Source: Thermosynechococcus vestitus BP-1 (GTDB lineage Bacteria; Cyanobacteriota; Cyanobacteriia; Thermosynechococcales; Thermosynechococcaceae). From it: a DNA stretch of 64,000 nucleotides. Positions 9,476 through 18,380 of this stretch are shown in pieces. The notes beneath the pieces were generated by a model. It did no database searches and was not told the DNA's origin. It saw nothing but the letters and a program-made list of their open reading frames with translations. Where the stretch lies: NCBI RefSeq assembly GCF_000011345.1, contig NC_004113.1:248001-312000 (forward strand). Reading direction: 5' to 3'. The translations under genes and the position numbers were made by a program. The first letter of the stretch is position 1. Every line of letters starts with the position of its first letter.

Positions 9476-10648
9476 ATGCAAAAGGCTTTCAGTTACCGCT
9501 TCTACCCAACGACCGAGCAGGAATCCCTGCTTCGGAAAACATTGGGCTGTGTTCGGTTGGTTTATAATCGAGCGCTGGCAGCGAGAACAGAAGCCTGGTA
9601 TGAACGAAAAGAGAGACTTGACTATGTTCAAACCTCTGCCTTGCTTACTCAGTGGAAGAAGCAAGATGACCTTCAGTTTTTGAATGAGGTTAGCTGTGTT
9701 CCCTTGCAGCAGGCATTGAGACATCTGCAATCTGCTTTCACTAACTTTTTTGCAGGTCGGGCAAAATATCCCAACTTCAAAAAGAAACGCAATGGCGGTA
9801 GCGCAGAATTCACCAAGTCTGCTTTTAGGTGGAAAGACGGAAAAGTATTCTTGGCAAAGTGCAACGAACCGCTGAATATTCCCTGGTCGAGACGGCTTCC
9901 AGATGGTGTTGAACCATCCACGGTGACCATCAGGCTTAACCCTGCTGGACAGTGGTACATCAGTCTGAGGTTTGATGACCCCAGAGAGTTGACACTGCAG
10001 CCCGTCGACCCGTCGGTTGGTTTGGACGTAGGGATGAGCAGTCTCATTACCCTGAGTACAGGGGAAAAGATTGCCAACCCCAAGCACTTTAACCGCTACT
10101 ACAAACGACTCCGTAAGGCGCAGCGGTCTTTGAGTCGCAAACAAAAAGGCTCTCGCAATTGGGATAAGGCGCGGTTGAAAGTTGCCAAGATTCACCAGAA
10201 AATCTCTGATTCCAGAAAAGACCATTTGCACCAGTTGACGACTCGATTGATACGTGAAAACCAAACGATCATAATCGAGTCGTTGGCTGTGAAGAATATG
10301 GTCAAGAACCGTCAGCTTGCCCGATCCATCAGTGATGCTGGATGGGGCGAACTGGTACGGCAATTGGAATACAAAGCCCAGTGGTATGGTCGGACACTGG
10401 TGAAGATTGACCGATGGTTTCCCAGTTCTAAACGCTGTGGACAGTGTGGTCACATTGTTGAGTGGTTGCCATTGAGTGTCCGAGAATGGGACTGTCCTAA
10501 GTGTGGGGCGCACCATGACCGGGATATAAATGCCGCTGGGAATATTTTGGCCGTGGGACACACGGTTACAGTCTGTGGAGCGGGTGTAAGACCTGATAGG
10601 CATACGTCTGGAGGGCAACTGCGAAGAAACAGAAAGTCTCAAAAGTGA
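9476..10648 (+). CDS. tnpB: TnpB RNA-guided nuclease of IS605 family
   Basis: The 390-aa protein is a full-length TnpB, the ancestor-type RuvC nuclease related to Cas12. All expected parts are present: an N-terminal YRFYPTTEQE..L domain, RuvC-I GLDVGMSSL (Asp184), RuvC-II IIIESLAVKNM (Glu268), a zinc finger CGQCG (321-325) and CPKCG (340-344), and RuvC-III HHDRDINAA (Asp348/350). Nothing is truncated or frameshifted, so activity is plausible. TnpB proteins use an RNA made from the right end of their element to cleave DNA next to a target-adjacent motif and favour retention of the element. A 424-codon frame on the opposite strand is a shadow. Confidence 0.93.
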   Translation: MQKAFSYRFYPTTEQESLLRKTLGCVRLVYNRALAARTEAWYERKERLDYVQTSALLTQWKKQDDLQFLNEVSCVPLQQALRHLQSAFTNFFAGRAKYPNFKKKRNGGSAEFTKSAFRWKDGKVFLAKCNEPLNIPWSRRLPDGVEPSTVTIRLNPAGQWYISLRFDDPRELTLQPVDPSVGLDVGMSSLITLSTGEKIANPKHFNRYYKRLRKAQRSLSRKQKGSRNWDKARLKVAKIHQKISDSRKDHLHQLTTRLIRENQTIIIESLAVKNMVKNRQLARSISDAGWGELVRQLEYKAQWYGRTLVKIDRWFPSSKRCGQCGHIVEWLPLSVREWDCPKCGAHHDRDINAAGNILAVGHTVTVCGAGVRPDRHTSGGQLRRNRKSQK

Positions 10649-10708
10649 TTTTGGGAATCCCCCTGCTTTAGCGGGGGGAGGATGTCAACGCAAAAAGCCC
10701 CATCGCAA
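10649..10708 (+). ncRNA. predicted TnpB guide RNA 3' part (reRNA/omegaRNA)
   Basis: TnpB guide RNAs derive from the element's right end with the scaffold ending at the boundary and the guide taken from flanking DNA. Here the scaffold hairpin (10659-10678) and GATGTCAA (10681-10688) would be followed by a guide starting at 10689, CGCAAAAAGCCCCATCGCAA. The RNA's 5' end is not determinable from sequence and probably overlaps the end of tnpB. Confidence 0.45.
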
Positions 10709-10848
10709 TCAACCGCAATGAGTGATCCCCACCAATCCGAGGGGGTACTGATGAGGTTTTCAGCATTTCAGCTAGAATCGCCACCCCTTCTGCTAAGATG
10801 GATTTGCATATCGGTATTCCGACCGGCTTATCGTAGATTGATAGTAGA

Positions 10849-11895
10849 ATGGCGACTTGGCAGCGTTTTAGGGTTTGGTTGATCTTGTTCTTACTAGCGG
10901 TAGGCCTCACTGGTCTCACCGCTTCCTGTCAATTTCAGGCTCCTCTGCCCGATGGTCGCCCTGCTCAAGTGAATCTAACCCTTTCTGGCTTCTCGGTTAC
11001 CAAAAAGGCGCACGAGGCGATTATGCCCCTGTTTGCTGCCCAATGGGAACAGGAACATCAACAAAAAGTGCGCTTTCGGACGAGTTATGGTGCCTCTGGC
11101 AGTCAGTCACGGGCAGTCATTGATGGCCTAGAGGCTGATATTGTCCACTTGTCCCTTGGCTTAGATGTGGATCGCATTGTCAAGGCAGGGTTAATTGATC
11201 CCGATTGGACTAGCCGAGCCCCCAACAACAGCATTGTCACCACTTCCGTTTGTGCCCTGATCACCCGTGAGGGCAACCCCAAAAATCTGCAAACATGGCA
11301 GGACCTTACCCGTGAGGGGGTCACATTTGTCACTGCCGACCCTAAAACCTCTGGTGCGGCTCGCTGGAACTTCCTGGCACTATGGGGATCGATCACCCAA
11401 ACCGGGGGAACCTTTGATCAGGCTCGCCAGTTTGTCACTGCCGCTTTTCGCCATGTCGCTGCCTTACCCCGCGATGGCCGTGAAGCCACCGATGCTTTTT
11501 TGAAACAGGGACAGGGGGATGCCTTAATCAACTATGAAAATGAAGTGATCTTGGCACGTCGCCAGGGGCAAACCCTCTCCTATGAAATTCCCCCTGTGAA
11601 TATCCTGATTGAAAACCCGATCGCCCTTGTGGATAAATATGCCGATCAACATGGCACGCGGGAGGTGGCCCAGGCGTATATTGACTTTCTCTATACTCCC
11701 CAAGCCCAAGAGATCTTTGCCCAGTATGGTTTTCGACCCGTGGATGCGACCGTCCTTGCTGCCCATCGTCAGGTGTTTCCACCGGTACCCAACCTCTTTA
11801 CTGTGGCCGATTTAGGGGGCTGGGAGAAAGTGCAGGCCCAATTTTTTGCCAATGGTGCCCTGTTTGATCAAATTCAGCAGGAGAATCAAGCCTGA
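10849..11895 (+). CDS. sbpA: sulfate ABC transporter, periplasmic substrate-binding protein
   Basis: A 348-aa exported solute-binding protein of the CysP/SbpA family, which captures sulfate or thiosulfate for the CysTW permease. An N-terminal hydrophobic segment (residues 8-26) ends in TASC, a weak lipobox. The family blocks are present: NLTLSGFSVTKKAHEAIMPLFA, FRTSYGASGSQSRAVIDGLEADIVHLSLGLD, and TADPKTSGAARWNFLALWG (ligand-contact region). It is followed with a 1-nt stop/start overlap (TGATG) by cysT, so the three genes form one operon. No cysA ATPase follows. Confidence 0.95.
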   Translation: MATWQRFRVWLILFLLAVGLTGLTASCQFQAPLPDGRPAQVNLTLSGFSVTKKAHEAIMPLFAAQWEQEHQQKVRFRTSYGASGSQSRAVIDGLEADIVHLSLGLDVDRIVKAGLIDPDWTSRAPNNSIVTTSVCALITREGNPKNLQTWQDLTREGVTFVTADPKTSGAARWNFLALWGSITQTGGTFDQARQFVTAAFRHVAALPRDGREATDAFLKQGQGDALINYENEVILARRQGQTLSYEIPPVNILIENPIALVDKYADQHGTREVAQAYIDFLYTPQAQEIFAQYGFRPVDATVLAAHRQVFPPVPNLFTVADLGGWEKVQAQFFANGALFDQIQQENQA

Positions 11896-12746
11896 TGAGC
11901 GCTCCTCACCCTGTTTCCGCGGCCCTCTCTCCTCAGAAACCGCACTGGCAGTTCCCTTGGGTCTGGAGAATCACCGTCTTTTACTTGCTGGTGATGCTGG
12001 CTGTACCCATTGCTGCCCTCCTCAGCCGCGCCAGCAGTGCCGGGCCGCTGCATTTTTGGCAGGTGGCAACGCGGGCGATCGCCCTGTCGGCCTATGAAGT
12101 TACGTTTGTCACTGCTCTTATTGCAGCGCTGATCAATGGCGTCTTTGGTACCCTGATTGCTTGGGTGCTGGTGCGCTACTCCTTTCCGGGGAAGCGCTTC
12201 TTTGATGCCGTAGTGGATCTGCCCTTTGCCCTGCCGACGGCGGTGGCCGGTCTTACCCTAGCAACGGTATATAGCGAAAATGGTTGGCTGGGTCGCTTAC
12301 TGGCCCCCTTAGGCATCAGAATTGCCTTTACCCGCTGGGGGGTGGCGGTGGCGATGCTCTTTATTTCCTTACCCTTTGTCATTCGCACGGTTCAGCCGGT
12401 CCTCACGGAAATGGAAAAGGATGTGGAGGAGGCTGCATGGTCACTGGGGGCCACCCATGGGCAGACCTTTTGGCGAGTCATTTTGCCGCCTTTGCTGCCC
12501 GCTATTCTCACGGGGGTTGCCCTAGGCTTCTCACGGGCCGTAGGGGAATTTGGCTCAATTGTGATTATTTCGTCCAACACCCCCTTTCGAGACTTGATTG
12601 CCGCGGTGCTCGTCTTTCAGAGCTTAGAGCAGTATGACTATGAGGCGGCAACCATTATTGGTACGGTGATGCTCTTGGTCTCCTTAGGGATTTTATTTCT
12701 GATTAATCTGCTGCAAACATGGGGGCGACGCTATGCGGAGCGCTAA
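11895..12746 (+). CDS. cysT: sulfate ABC transporter permease CysT
   Basis: The 283-aa inner-membrane permease has about six hydrophobic spans and the EAA-type loop EEAAWSLGATHGQTFWRVILPPLLPAILTG (~residues 177-206) that docks on the CysA ATPase. It matches CysT/CysU in length. The ATG overlaps the sbpA stop by one nucleotide, and the 3' end overlaps cysW by 14 nt, indicating tight translational coupling. Confidence 0.95.
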   Translation: MSAPHPVSAALSPQKPHWQFPWVWRITVFYLLVMLAVPIAALLSRASSAGPLHFWQVATRAIALSAYEVTFVTALIAALINGVFGTLIAWVLVRYSFPGKRFFDAVVDLPFALPTAVAGLTLATVYSENGWLGRLLAPLGIRIAFTRWGVAVAMLFISLPFVIRTVQPVLTEMEKDVEEAAWSLGATHGQTFWRVILPPLLPAILTGVALGFSRAVGEFGSIVIISSNTPFRDLIAAVLVFQSLEQYDYEAATIIGTVMLLVSLGILFLINLLQTWGRRYAER

Positions 12747-13572
12747 ACCCTCTCCCACTCAAGAAAAGCCGTGGTTACACGTCCTTTTGATTGTTGTTGC
12801 CCTCGGCTACTTGACCCTTGTGCTCCTGATTCCAGTGGCCAATGTGCTTTTCCAAGCCTTTCACAGGGGAGTCATGCCTTTTCTGGAAAATTTGCTGGCG
12901 CCAGATTTTCTCCATGCCCTGTGGCTGACGTTTGCCCTGGCCTTGGTGGTGGTGCCCCTAAACACAGTCTTTGGTCTCTGTGCCGCTTGGGCGATCGCCC
13001 GCCATCGTTTTCCAGGCCGTACCCTCTTACTCAGCATAATTGACTTACCTTTTTCCATTTCCCCCGTGGTTGCCGGACTGATGCTGGTACTGGTCTATGG
13101 CCGCAATGGCTGGTTCGGGGGCTGGTTGCAAGCGCTGGATATTCGCGTTATGTTCTCCTTTCCAGGGATGGTGCTGGCAACAGCCTTTGTCAGTTTGCCC
13201 TTTGTAGTGCGAGAAGTCATCCCTGTGCTGGAGGAAATCGGCACCGAGCAGGAGGAGGCCGCAAAAACCCTTGGCGCCAATGAGTGGCAAACTTTTTGGC
13301 GGGTCACTTTACCCAATATTCGCTGGGGGCTGCTCTATGGGGTCCTGTTGACCAATGCGCGGGCAATGGGGGAGTTTGGTGCTGTGGCAGTGGTCTCTGG
13401 CAATGTGGCTGGTTTGACCCAAACCCTGCCCCTCTTTGTCGAAGACGCCTATAAAAACTACAACACCGAGTCAGCCTATGCCGCAGCAGTTATTCTGGCA
13501 CTCTTGGCCCTGGTCACGCTGGTGGTGAAGGAAATTTTGGAGCGCAAAACAGGGATCAAGCCCAATCCTTAG
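12733..13572 (+). CDS. cysW: sulfate ABC transporter permease CysW
   Basis: The 279-aa partner permease of CysT has six predicted spans and its own EAA loop, EEAAKTLGANEWQTFWRVTLPNIRWGLLYG (~residues 175-204), plus the CysW-type GEFGAVAVVSGNVAGLTQTLPLFVEDAYKNYN segment. It starts 14 nt inside cysT. The operon ends here: the next gene is convergent (hom, 4-nt overlap), so the CysA ATPase must be encoded elsewhere. Confidence 0.95.
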   Translation: MRSAKPSPTQEKPWLHVLLIVVALGYLTLVLLIPVANVLFQAFHRGVMPFLENLLAPDFLHALWLTFALALVVVPLNTVFGLCAAWAIARHRFPGRTLLLSIIDLPFSISPVVAGLMLVLVYGRNGWFGGWLQALDIRVMFSFPGMVLATAFVSLPFVVREVIPVLEEIGTEQEEAAKTLGANEWQTFWRVTLPNIRWGLLYGVLLTNARAMGEFGAVAVVSGNVAGLTQTLPLFVEDAYKNYNTESAYAAAVILALLALVTLVVKEILERKTGIKPNP

Positions 13573-14855
13573 GAAGTGCCCAAAACTCGCAAAATCGAGG
13601 GCACAGCTTCAATATCTGCCATCTGGGCAATCTCAGCCATCGCTTGGCGAAACTCGCCCTCGCGCACGTGGTGGGTGACGATCACAATTTCTGCCAGCTC
13701 ATTGTGGCTGCCAATTTGGACAAGGGATTCCAAGCTGACATTGTGGTTGCCAAAGCACGTGCCCAGTTTCCCCAGTACCCCCGGATGATCCTGGGCATGG
13801 ACACGGGCATAGAAGCGACTATCCACCTCTGCCATAGGCAACAGGGGGACAAACTCCTCATGCTGGCAGGTGAGCAAAGGATGCGTCGCCCGTCCTTGGG
13901 GTAGCAGGGCCGCAATATTAATTAAATCGGCCACGACGGCACTAGCGGTGGCACCGGCACCGGCACCCGGACCATAGAACATCACTTGTCCTAAAGGTTC
14001 TGCCTCTAGGAGAATGGCATTATAGACGCCATTGACACCCGCCAGGGGATGATCGAGGGGCACGAGGGTGGGATGAACGCGCACCTCCAGGGGCTGACCG
14101 CTGAGTTGGCGGGCGATCGCCAGCAGTTTAATGCGAAACCCCAGTTTTTCGGCGTAGGCAATATCCACCGCTGTGATCCCACCAATGCCCTCCGCATACA
14201 CTTCCTCGCGGCGAATCCGTCCTCCAAAGGCAAGGCTGGCCAAAATGGCAATTTTATCCGCTGCATCCCAACCTTCAATGTCGGCACTGGGATCAGCTTC
14301 AGCATAGCCTAGGCGCTGGGCATCGGCAAGGATGGGAGCAAAATCCCCCTGCTCCTGCTGCATGCGGGTCAAAATATAGTTGGTAGTACCGTTGAGAATG
14401 CCGCTGATACTGTGGATACGATTGGCCCCTAGGCTCTGTCTCAGGGCTTGAATCACGGGAATGCCACCGGCTACGGCAGCTTCGAGCATGACATAGACCC
14501 CTTGGGCATTGGCAGCATCAAAAATTTCGGCACCATGACGGGCAATAACGGCCTTGTTGGCGGTAACAATGTGCTTGCCATAGGCAATGGCTTTGAGGAT
14601 GAGCGATCGCGCCGGTTCAATACCGCCGAGGACCTCCACCACAATGTCAATGGCTGGGTTAGTGACAATGCTTTCCAAATCCGTTGTCAAAAGCTGCCGA
14701 TCAAGGGCAACGGCGCGGGGCTTATGGGGATCCCGTACGCCCACTTGAGCGATCGCCAGTTCCTTGAGCAGCGGATGGCGCCCCACTGGATCCGCCAAAA
14801 TTTGCGCCACACCGCCACCGACAGTGCCCAACCCTAGTAAACCAATGTGATACAT
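13569..14855 (-). CDS. hom: homoserine dehydrogenase
   Basis: The 428-aa enzyme reduces aspartate semialdehyde to homoserine for threonine and methionine synthesis. It has an N-terminal Rossmann motif GLLGLGTVGGGV, the catalytic domain with LNGTTNYILTRM and EAEPSADIEG-like (YAEADPSADIEGWDAADK) blocks, and a C-terminal ACT domain from about residue 345 (YARVHAQDHPGVLGKLGTCFGNHNVSLESLVQ), which usually mediates threonine feedback. Monofunctional, with no aspartokinase fusion. Confidence 0.96.
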   Translation of the reverse strand: MYHIGLLGLGTVGGGVAQILADPVGRHPLLKELAIAQVGVRDPHKPRAVALDRQLLTTDLESIVTNPAIDIVVEVLGGIEPARSLILKAIAYGKHIVTANKAVIARHGAEIFDAANAQGVYVMLEAAVAGGIPVIQALRQSLGANRIHSISGILNGTTNYILTRMQQEQGDFAPILADAQRLGYAEADPSADIEGWDAADKIAILASLAFGGRIRREEVYAEGIGGITAVDIAYAEKLGFRIKLLAIARQLSGQPLEVRVHPTLVPLDHPLAGVNGVYNAILLEAEPLGQVMFYGPGAGAGATASAVVADLINIAALLPQGRATHPLLTCQHEEFVPLLPMAEVDSRFYARVHAQDHPGVLGKLGTCFGNHNVSLESLVQIGSHNELAEIVIVTHHVREGEFRQAMAEIAQMADIEAVPSILRVLGTS

Positions 14856-14899
14856 CAGACCCGTCCTATTGCACTGTTCCTATTATCGGTTGCCTCGTC

Positions 14900-16423
14900 C
14901 TAGTCACACACATGGCGAACGTAGGGTTCCTCCTCAGGCAAAAAGGGTTCAAAACTAGCCATTTGGGTAGCAATCAGATCAGGGGTCGCCTCGGCAATAT
15001 CCCCTTGGCGAGCGCTCAAGCGACGGTGCAGCTCCTCCGGGGGGGCACTACAGAAATGAATCTCTAGGGGGACATGCAGTTTCTTGGCTAAGGCAATCAC
15101 TGGTTGGCGCAGCGCCACGCGATCGTATTTCGCATCCAAAATCACCGTTTGTCCCTGAGGCAGCAACAATTCCGCATAGGCTAAGAGTTGGTCATAGGTT
15201 TTTTCGGTCATGGCATCGGAATAGAGATCCACCTCAGGAAAATCCGTACTGCGGCGATCTAGGGGTAAGTGGGCCAAGTGTTTGCGCACTGCATCGGAGC
15301 GAATTTGAATGGCTTGCTCCGCCTGGGCGAGTCGCCGTCCCCGGGTACTTTTGCCTGCTCCCGACAGGCCGCACATCATATAGAGCTTTGCTTGACGGGG
15401 TTGGGTATAGCGATAGGCAGCCCCATAGTAGGCCGCAGCAGTGGCTTGGATCTGTGCCTTTTCGGCCCCGCTAATGGCGGGATCATTGAGGGCTAAGGCG
15501 TTGACATTGCCCCGAATATAGGCCCTCACGCACAGGTACAGCGGCAAGAGCACAGCCCCCTCATAGTCACCACTCCATTCCAAGTAGGTGTTGAGGAAAA
15601 GATTGGCCAAGTCGCCACGCCTGCGAAACTCCAAATCCATCAGCAAAAAAGCGGCGTCATAGATGCCATCAATGTTGCGAAATTCTTCGTTGAACTCAAT
15701 ACAGTCAAAGATTTGTACTTTGCCGTTGTAAAGACAGATATTATTGAGGTGCAGGTCCCCGTGGCACTCGCGGATTTTGCCCCCTGCCTGCCGCCGCACA
15801 AACCACTCTTGACGACGACTCAAAAAGTCATCGGTAAAGGCTTGAATTGCCGCGTACTGCTCGGGGGATTGACACCGACCGACAAACTGGGCAGCCAAGG
15901 CGTGGCAGTTGTTAATCACTTGGGCGATCGCCCGCGGCGAGCCAAATTCACTAATGCGCGGACTCGTGGCAGCACAGCGGTGGAAGTGGGCTAGTTCTTT
16001 GCCAAGGGATTCAATCAGGTGGGGGGTGACTTGGTTGGCCGCAAAGAGGTGCGAAAACAGTTGCGACTGATCAAATTGCCGCATTTGCACAGCATACTCA
16101 ATCACCTCAGCCCCCGCCGGTAAGTCTTGGGGATGCGCCACACAATAGCGATCGCCCACCGCCACAATGGGCACCACCGCCAAGTAGAGATCCGGCGCCA
16201 AGCGGCGATTAAGCCGCAACTCCTCCTGACAGTAAAACAGCCGCCTTTCCAGGGTCGTAAAGTTCAAAAAACCAAAGTCCGCCGGCTTTTTCACCTTATA
16301 GGCATAGTCCCCCGTCAGAAACACATAGGAAATATGCGTTTGCAGCAATTGAATGGGCGTGGTGACCGCATGGGGGTAGGCCGCAGGGGTTAATAGGGCT
16401 TCAACAAAGGCAGGCAAGGACAT
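14900..16423 (-). CDS. fusion of aminoglycoside-phosphotransferase-like and P-loop kinase domains
   Basis: The ~507-aa protein has two parts. Residues ~25-330 resemble the APH/choline kinase-like COG2187 family, with a catalytic-loop-like CHGDLHLNNICLYNGKVQIFDCIEFNE stretch (HGDxxxxN then D). Residues ~345-507 form a small P-loop kinase: Walker A CGLSGAGKSTRGRRLA and a later DAKYDRVALRQPVIALAKKL region as in gluconate/zeta-toxin-like kinases (COG0645). The family is common in cyanobacteria and proteobacteria; its substrate is unknown to me. ATG 16423 begins the family-like MSLPAFVEALL; an upstream ATG at 16450 would add 9 residues. Confidence 0.8.
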   Translation of the reverse strand: MSLPAFVEALLTPAAYPHAVTTPIQLLQTHISYVFLTGDYAYKVKKPADFGFLNFTTLERRLFYCQEELRLNRRLAPDLYLAVVPIVAVGDRYCVAHPQDLPAGAEVIEYAVQMRQFDQSQLFSHLFAANQVTPHLIESLGKELAHFHRCAATSPRISEFGSPRAIAQVINNCHALAAQFVGRCQSPEQYAAIQAFTDDFLSRRQEWFVRRQAGGKIRECHGDLHLNNICLYNGKVQIFDCIEFNEEFRNIDGIYDAAFLLMDLEFRRRGDLANLFLNTYLEWSGDYEGAVLLPLYLCVRAYIRGNVNALALNDPAISGAEKAQIQATAAAYYGAAYRYTQPRQAKLYMMCGLSGAGKSTRGRRLAQAEQAIQIRSDAVRKHLAHLPLDRRSTDFPEVDLYSDAMTEKTYDQLLAYAELLLPQGQTVILDAKYDRVALRQPVIALAKKLHVPLEIHFCSAPPEELHRRLSARQGDIAEATPDLIATQMASFEPFLPEEEPYVRHVCD

Positions 16424-16540
16424 GGGTATTGTGGCTAACCTCGCGAACAATCATACACCAGCGTCTATCCCCTAGGGCGTAATTGACGTTTGCGCCTCTC
16501 CCTTAGAGGATGGGGATACGACCCTCCCCTGGTGTATGGA

Positions 16541-17329
16541 ATGATGGTGCGTCGCTCTGTAACCTTACCCCAACTCCAAGCAAAAAAAGCGCTGGGAGAA
16601 CCCATTACCATGCTCACGGCTTGGGATTATCTGTGGGCACGCCTGTTGGATGCGGCCGGGGTGGATGTGATCCTTGTGGGGGATTCCCTGGGGATGGTTG
16701 CCCTTGGATATCCAACCACATTGCCTGTGACCCTTGACCAGATGATTCACCATGCCCAAGCGGTGCGCCGAGGCGTTAGCCATAGTTTCCTTGTGTGTGA
16801 TCTGCCCTTTTTGAGCTACCAAGAAAGCCCTGAACAGGCTCTGAGATCGGCGGGGCGCTTAATCAAAGAGGCAGAAGTGCAAGCCGTGAAAATGGAAGGT
16901 GCCTCCCCTGTGGTCCAGGCAGCAACGCGGCGCTTAGTGGAGGCTGGAATTCCAGTGCTGGGTCATGTGGGTCTATTGCCCCAACGGGTACATCAGTTGG
17001 GAGGATGGCGACAACAGGGGAATACTCCCCAAGACGCAGCAGCGATTCTAGCGGGTGCCCTTGCCCTTGCTGAAGCAGGTGTCTTTGCGGTGATTTTGGA
17101 GCATATTCCTGCGGCCTTAGCGCAGCAGATTACCGCCCAGTTGAAGATTCCCACAATTGGAATTGGCGCAGGCCCCCACTGTGATGGTCAGGTACTGGTG
17201 ACAGCAGATGTTTTGGGCTTGAGTCCCCAGGTGCCCCCCTTTGCTAAGGTGTATGCCGACTTGGGAACACAGGCGATCGCCGCCATTGAAAATTACTGCC
17301 AAGCCGTCAAATCGCGGCAATTTCCCTGA
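16541..17329 (+). CDS. panB: 3-methyl-2-oxobutanoate hydroxymethyltransferase
   Basis: PanB makes ketopantoate from ketoisovalerate and methylenetetrahydrofolate in pantothenate/CoA synthesis. The ~262-aa protein has the family landmarks: [32 protein letters not shown] (metal-binding Asp), [32 protein letters not shown], and [27 protein letters not shown]. The start is at the ATG pair 16541/16544; the frame is open further upstream, but that part does not resemble the family. It ends 1 nt before the convergent DnaJ-like gene. Confidence 0.95.
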   Translation: MMVRRSVTLPQLQAKKALGEPITMLTAWDYLWARLLDAAGVDVILVGDSLGMVALGYPTTLPVTLDQMIHHAQAVRRGVSHSFLVCDLPFLSYQESPEQALRSAGRLIKEAEVQAVKMEGASPVVQAATRRLVEAGIPVLGHVGLLPQRVHQLGGWRQQGNTPQDAAAILAGALALAEAGVFAVILEHIPAALAQQITAQLKIPTIGIGAGPHCDGQVLVTADVLGLSPQVPPFAKVYADLGTQAIAAIENYCQAVKSRQFP

Positions 17330-17330
17330 C

Positions 17331-18266
17331 TTAGATCGGCCAATGGCCACGGGGATTGAAACTACGGAGCGATCGCAATTTTTCGTAGAGTTCTTTTTCT
17401 TGGGCGCTCAGGGATTTGGGGGGCACAATTTGCACCTTGGCAAGGAGATCGCCAGCAATGCCGCCACTACTGCGCCAGCCCTTGCCCCGTAACCGGAGCG
17501 ATTGCCCGGATCGCGTTCCCGCAGGCACATTCAAAACCACATTCCCCGAGGGTGTCGGCACCGTCACTTGCGCCCCCAAAGCCGCTTCATCGGGAGTGAT
17601 GGGCAAATCAATCACCAGTTGATCATCCTCAAAGCGGAAGAGGGGATGGGGCGCCACCTGTACCGTGAGATATAGATCTCCCCGCTGTTGAGTGTAGGGG
17701 TTATATTGACCTTTGCCCCGCAGCCGCAACTTCGTCCCCGGCTTAATGCCAGCGGGAATCGTCACGGTCACCTGCTCATTACCAATGGCAAATGATTTTT
17801 GGCAGCCCTGAAAGGCCTCTTGAAAGCTAATTTGCATCTCCGCTTCGACATCGGCACTGCCAAATCCAGAGGTATCAAAGCCAACGGTGCTCCAAGAGCG
17901 GGTACGCCCTGTGCCTGTGGCAAATCGTCCTAGCAATTCATTGATAAAGTCTTCAAAGTTGGCAAACTGACTAAAATCAGCGCCAAAGTCGCCCACATTG
18001 ACATTAAAGCCACCCGCCTCCGCTGCACTGGCCTGTTGCCAGTACTGACCAAATTGATCGTATTTGCGTCGTTTTTGCGGATCTGAAAGAACTTCGTGGG
18101 CTTCGTTAATTTCCTTAAAACGAGCTTCTGCCTCTTTATCCCCCGGATTTAAGTCCGGGTGATATTTGCGAGCAAGACGGCGAAAGGCCTGCCGAATTTC
18201 AGCCTCCGTGGCATTTTTGCTGACCCCGAGGATTTGGTAGTAATCTTTGAAGTCGGTACGCGCCAT
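17331..18266 (-). CDS. DnaJ-type co-chaperone without zinc finger (CbpA-like)
   Basis: The 311-aa protein has a J domain at residues ~6-73 with the HPD motif (RKYHPDLNPGD) that stimulates DnaK ATPase, a linker of about 60 residues containing Gly/Phe/Ala-rich sequence, and two C-terminal substrate-binding beta-domains (ISFQEAFQGCQKSF..., VPTPSGNVVLNVPAGTRSGQSLRLRGKG). The cysteine-rich zinc domain of DnaJ is absent, so it is a type II/CbpA-like J protein. Cyanobacteria carry several such paralogs. Confidence 0.9.
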   Translation of the reverse strand: MARTDFKDYYQILGVSKNATEAEIRQAFRRLARKYHPDLNPGDKEAEARFKEINEAHEVLSDPQKRRKYDQFGQYWQQASAAEAGGFNVNVGDFGADFSQFANFEDFINELLGRFATGTGRTRSWSTVGFDTSGFGSADVEAEMQISFQEAFQGCQKSFAIGNEQVTVTIPAGIKPGTKLRLRGKGQYNPYTQQRGDLYLTVQVAPHPLFRFEDDQLVIDLPITPDEAALGAQVTVPTPSGNVVLNVPAGTRSGQSLRLRGKGWRSSGGIAGDLLAKVQIVPPKSLSAQEKELYEKLRSLRSFNPRGHWPI

Positions 18267-18380
18267 AGGAACATTCGCCTCTACGTAATCAAAAGATGAA
18301 GATTGAGTGTCAGGGCTGGCAGCAAATTAGGGCAAAAAGCTCAGTGCTATTATAGTTGAATCCCTTTATACCGTCTTGGC

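Larger units (their letters stand above)
9383..10688 (+). mobile_element. IS200/IS605-type element, tnpB only (IS1341-like)
   Basis: The element contains tnpB and no tnpA. Its left side has a hairpin CCCCTCC-TTTAG-GGAGGGG (9383-9401). Its right side has an 8-bp hairpin CCCCCTGC-TTTA-GCGGGGGG (10659-10678) followed by AGGATGTCAA; IS605-group right ends commonly finish in such a form. I place the right boundary at 10688. The left boundary is uncertain; it may lie a few bases upstream of 9383, for example after the TTTAC at 9367-9371. Without TnpA it would need a TnpA supplied from elsewhere to move. Confidence 0.75.

Noticed and set aside
9368-10642. 424-codon open frame on the minus strand across tnpB
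   Set aside because: It mirrors tnpB exactly, has no ribosome binding site and no recognisable domain; the plus strand encodes an intact TnpB.
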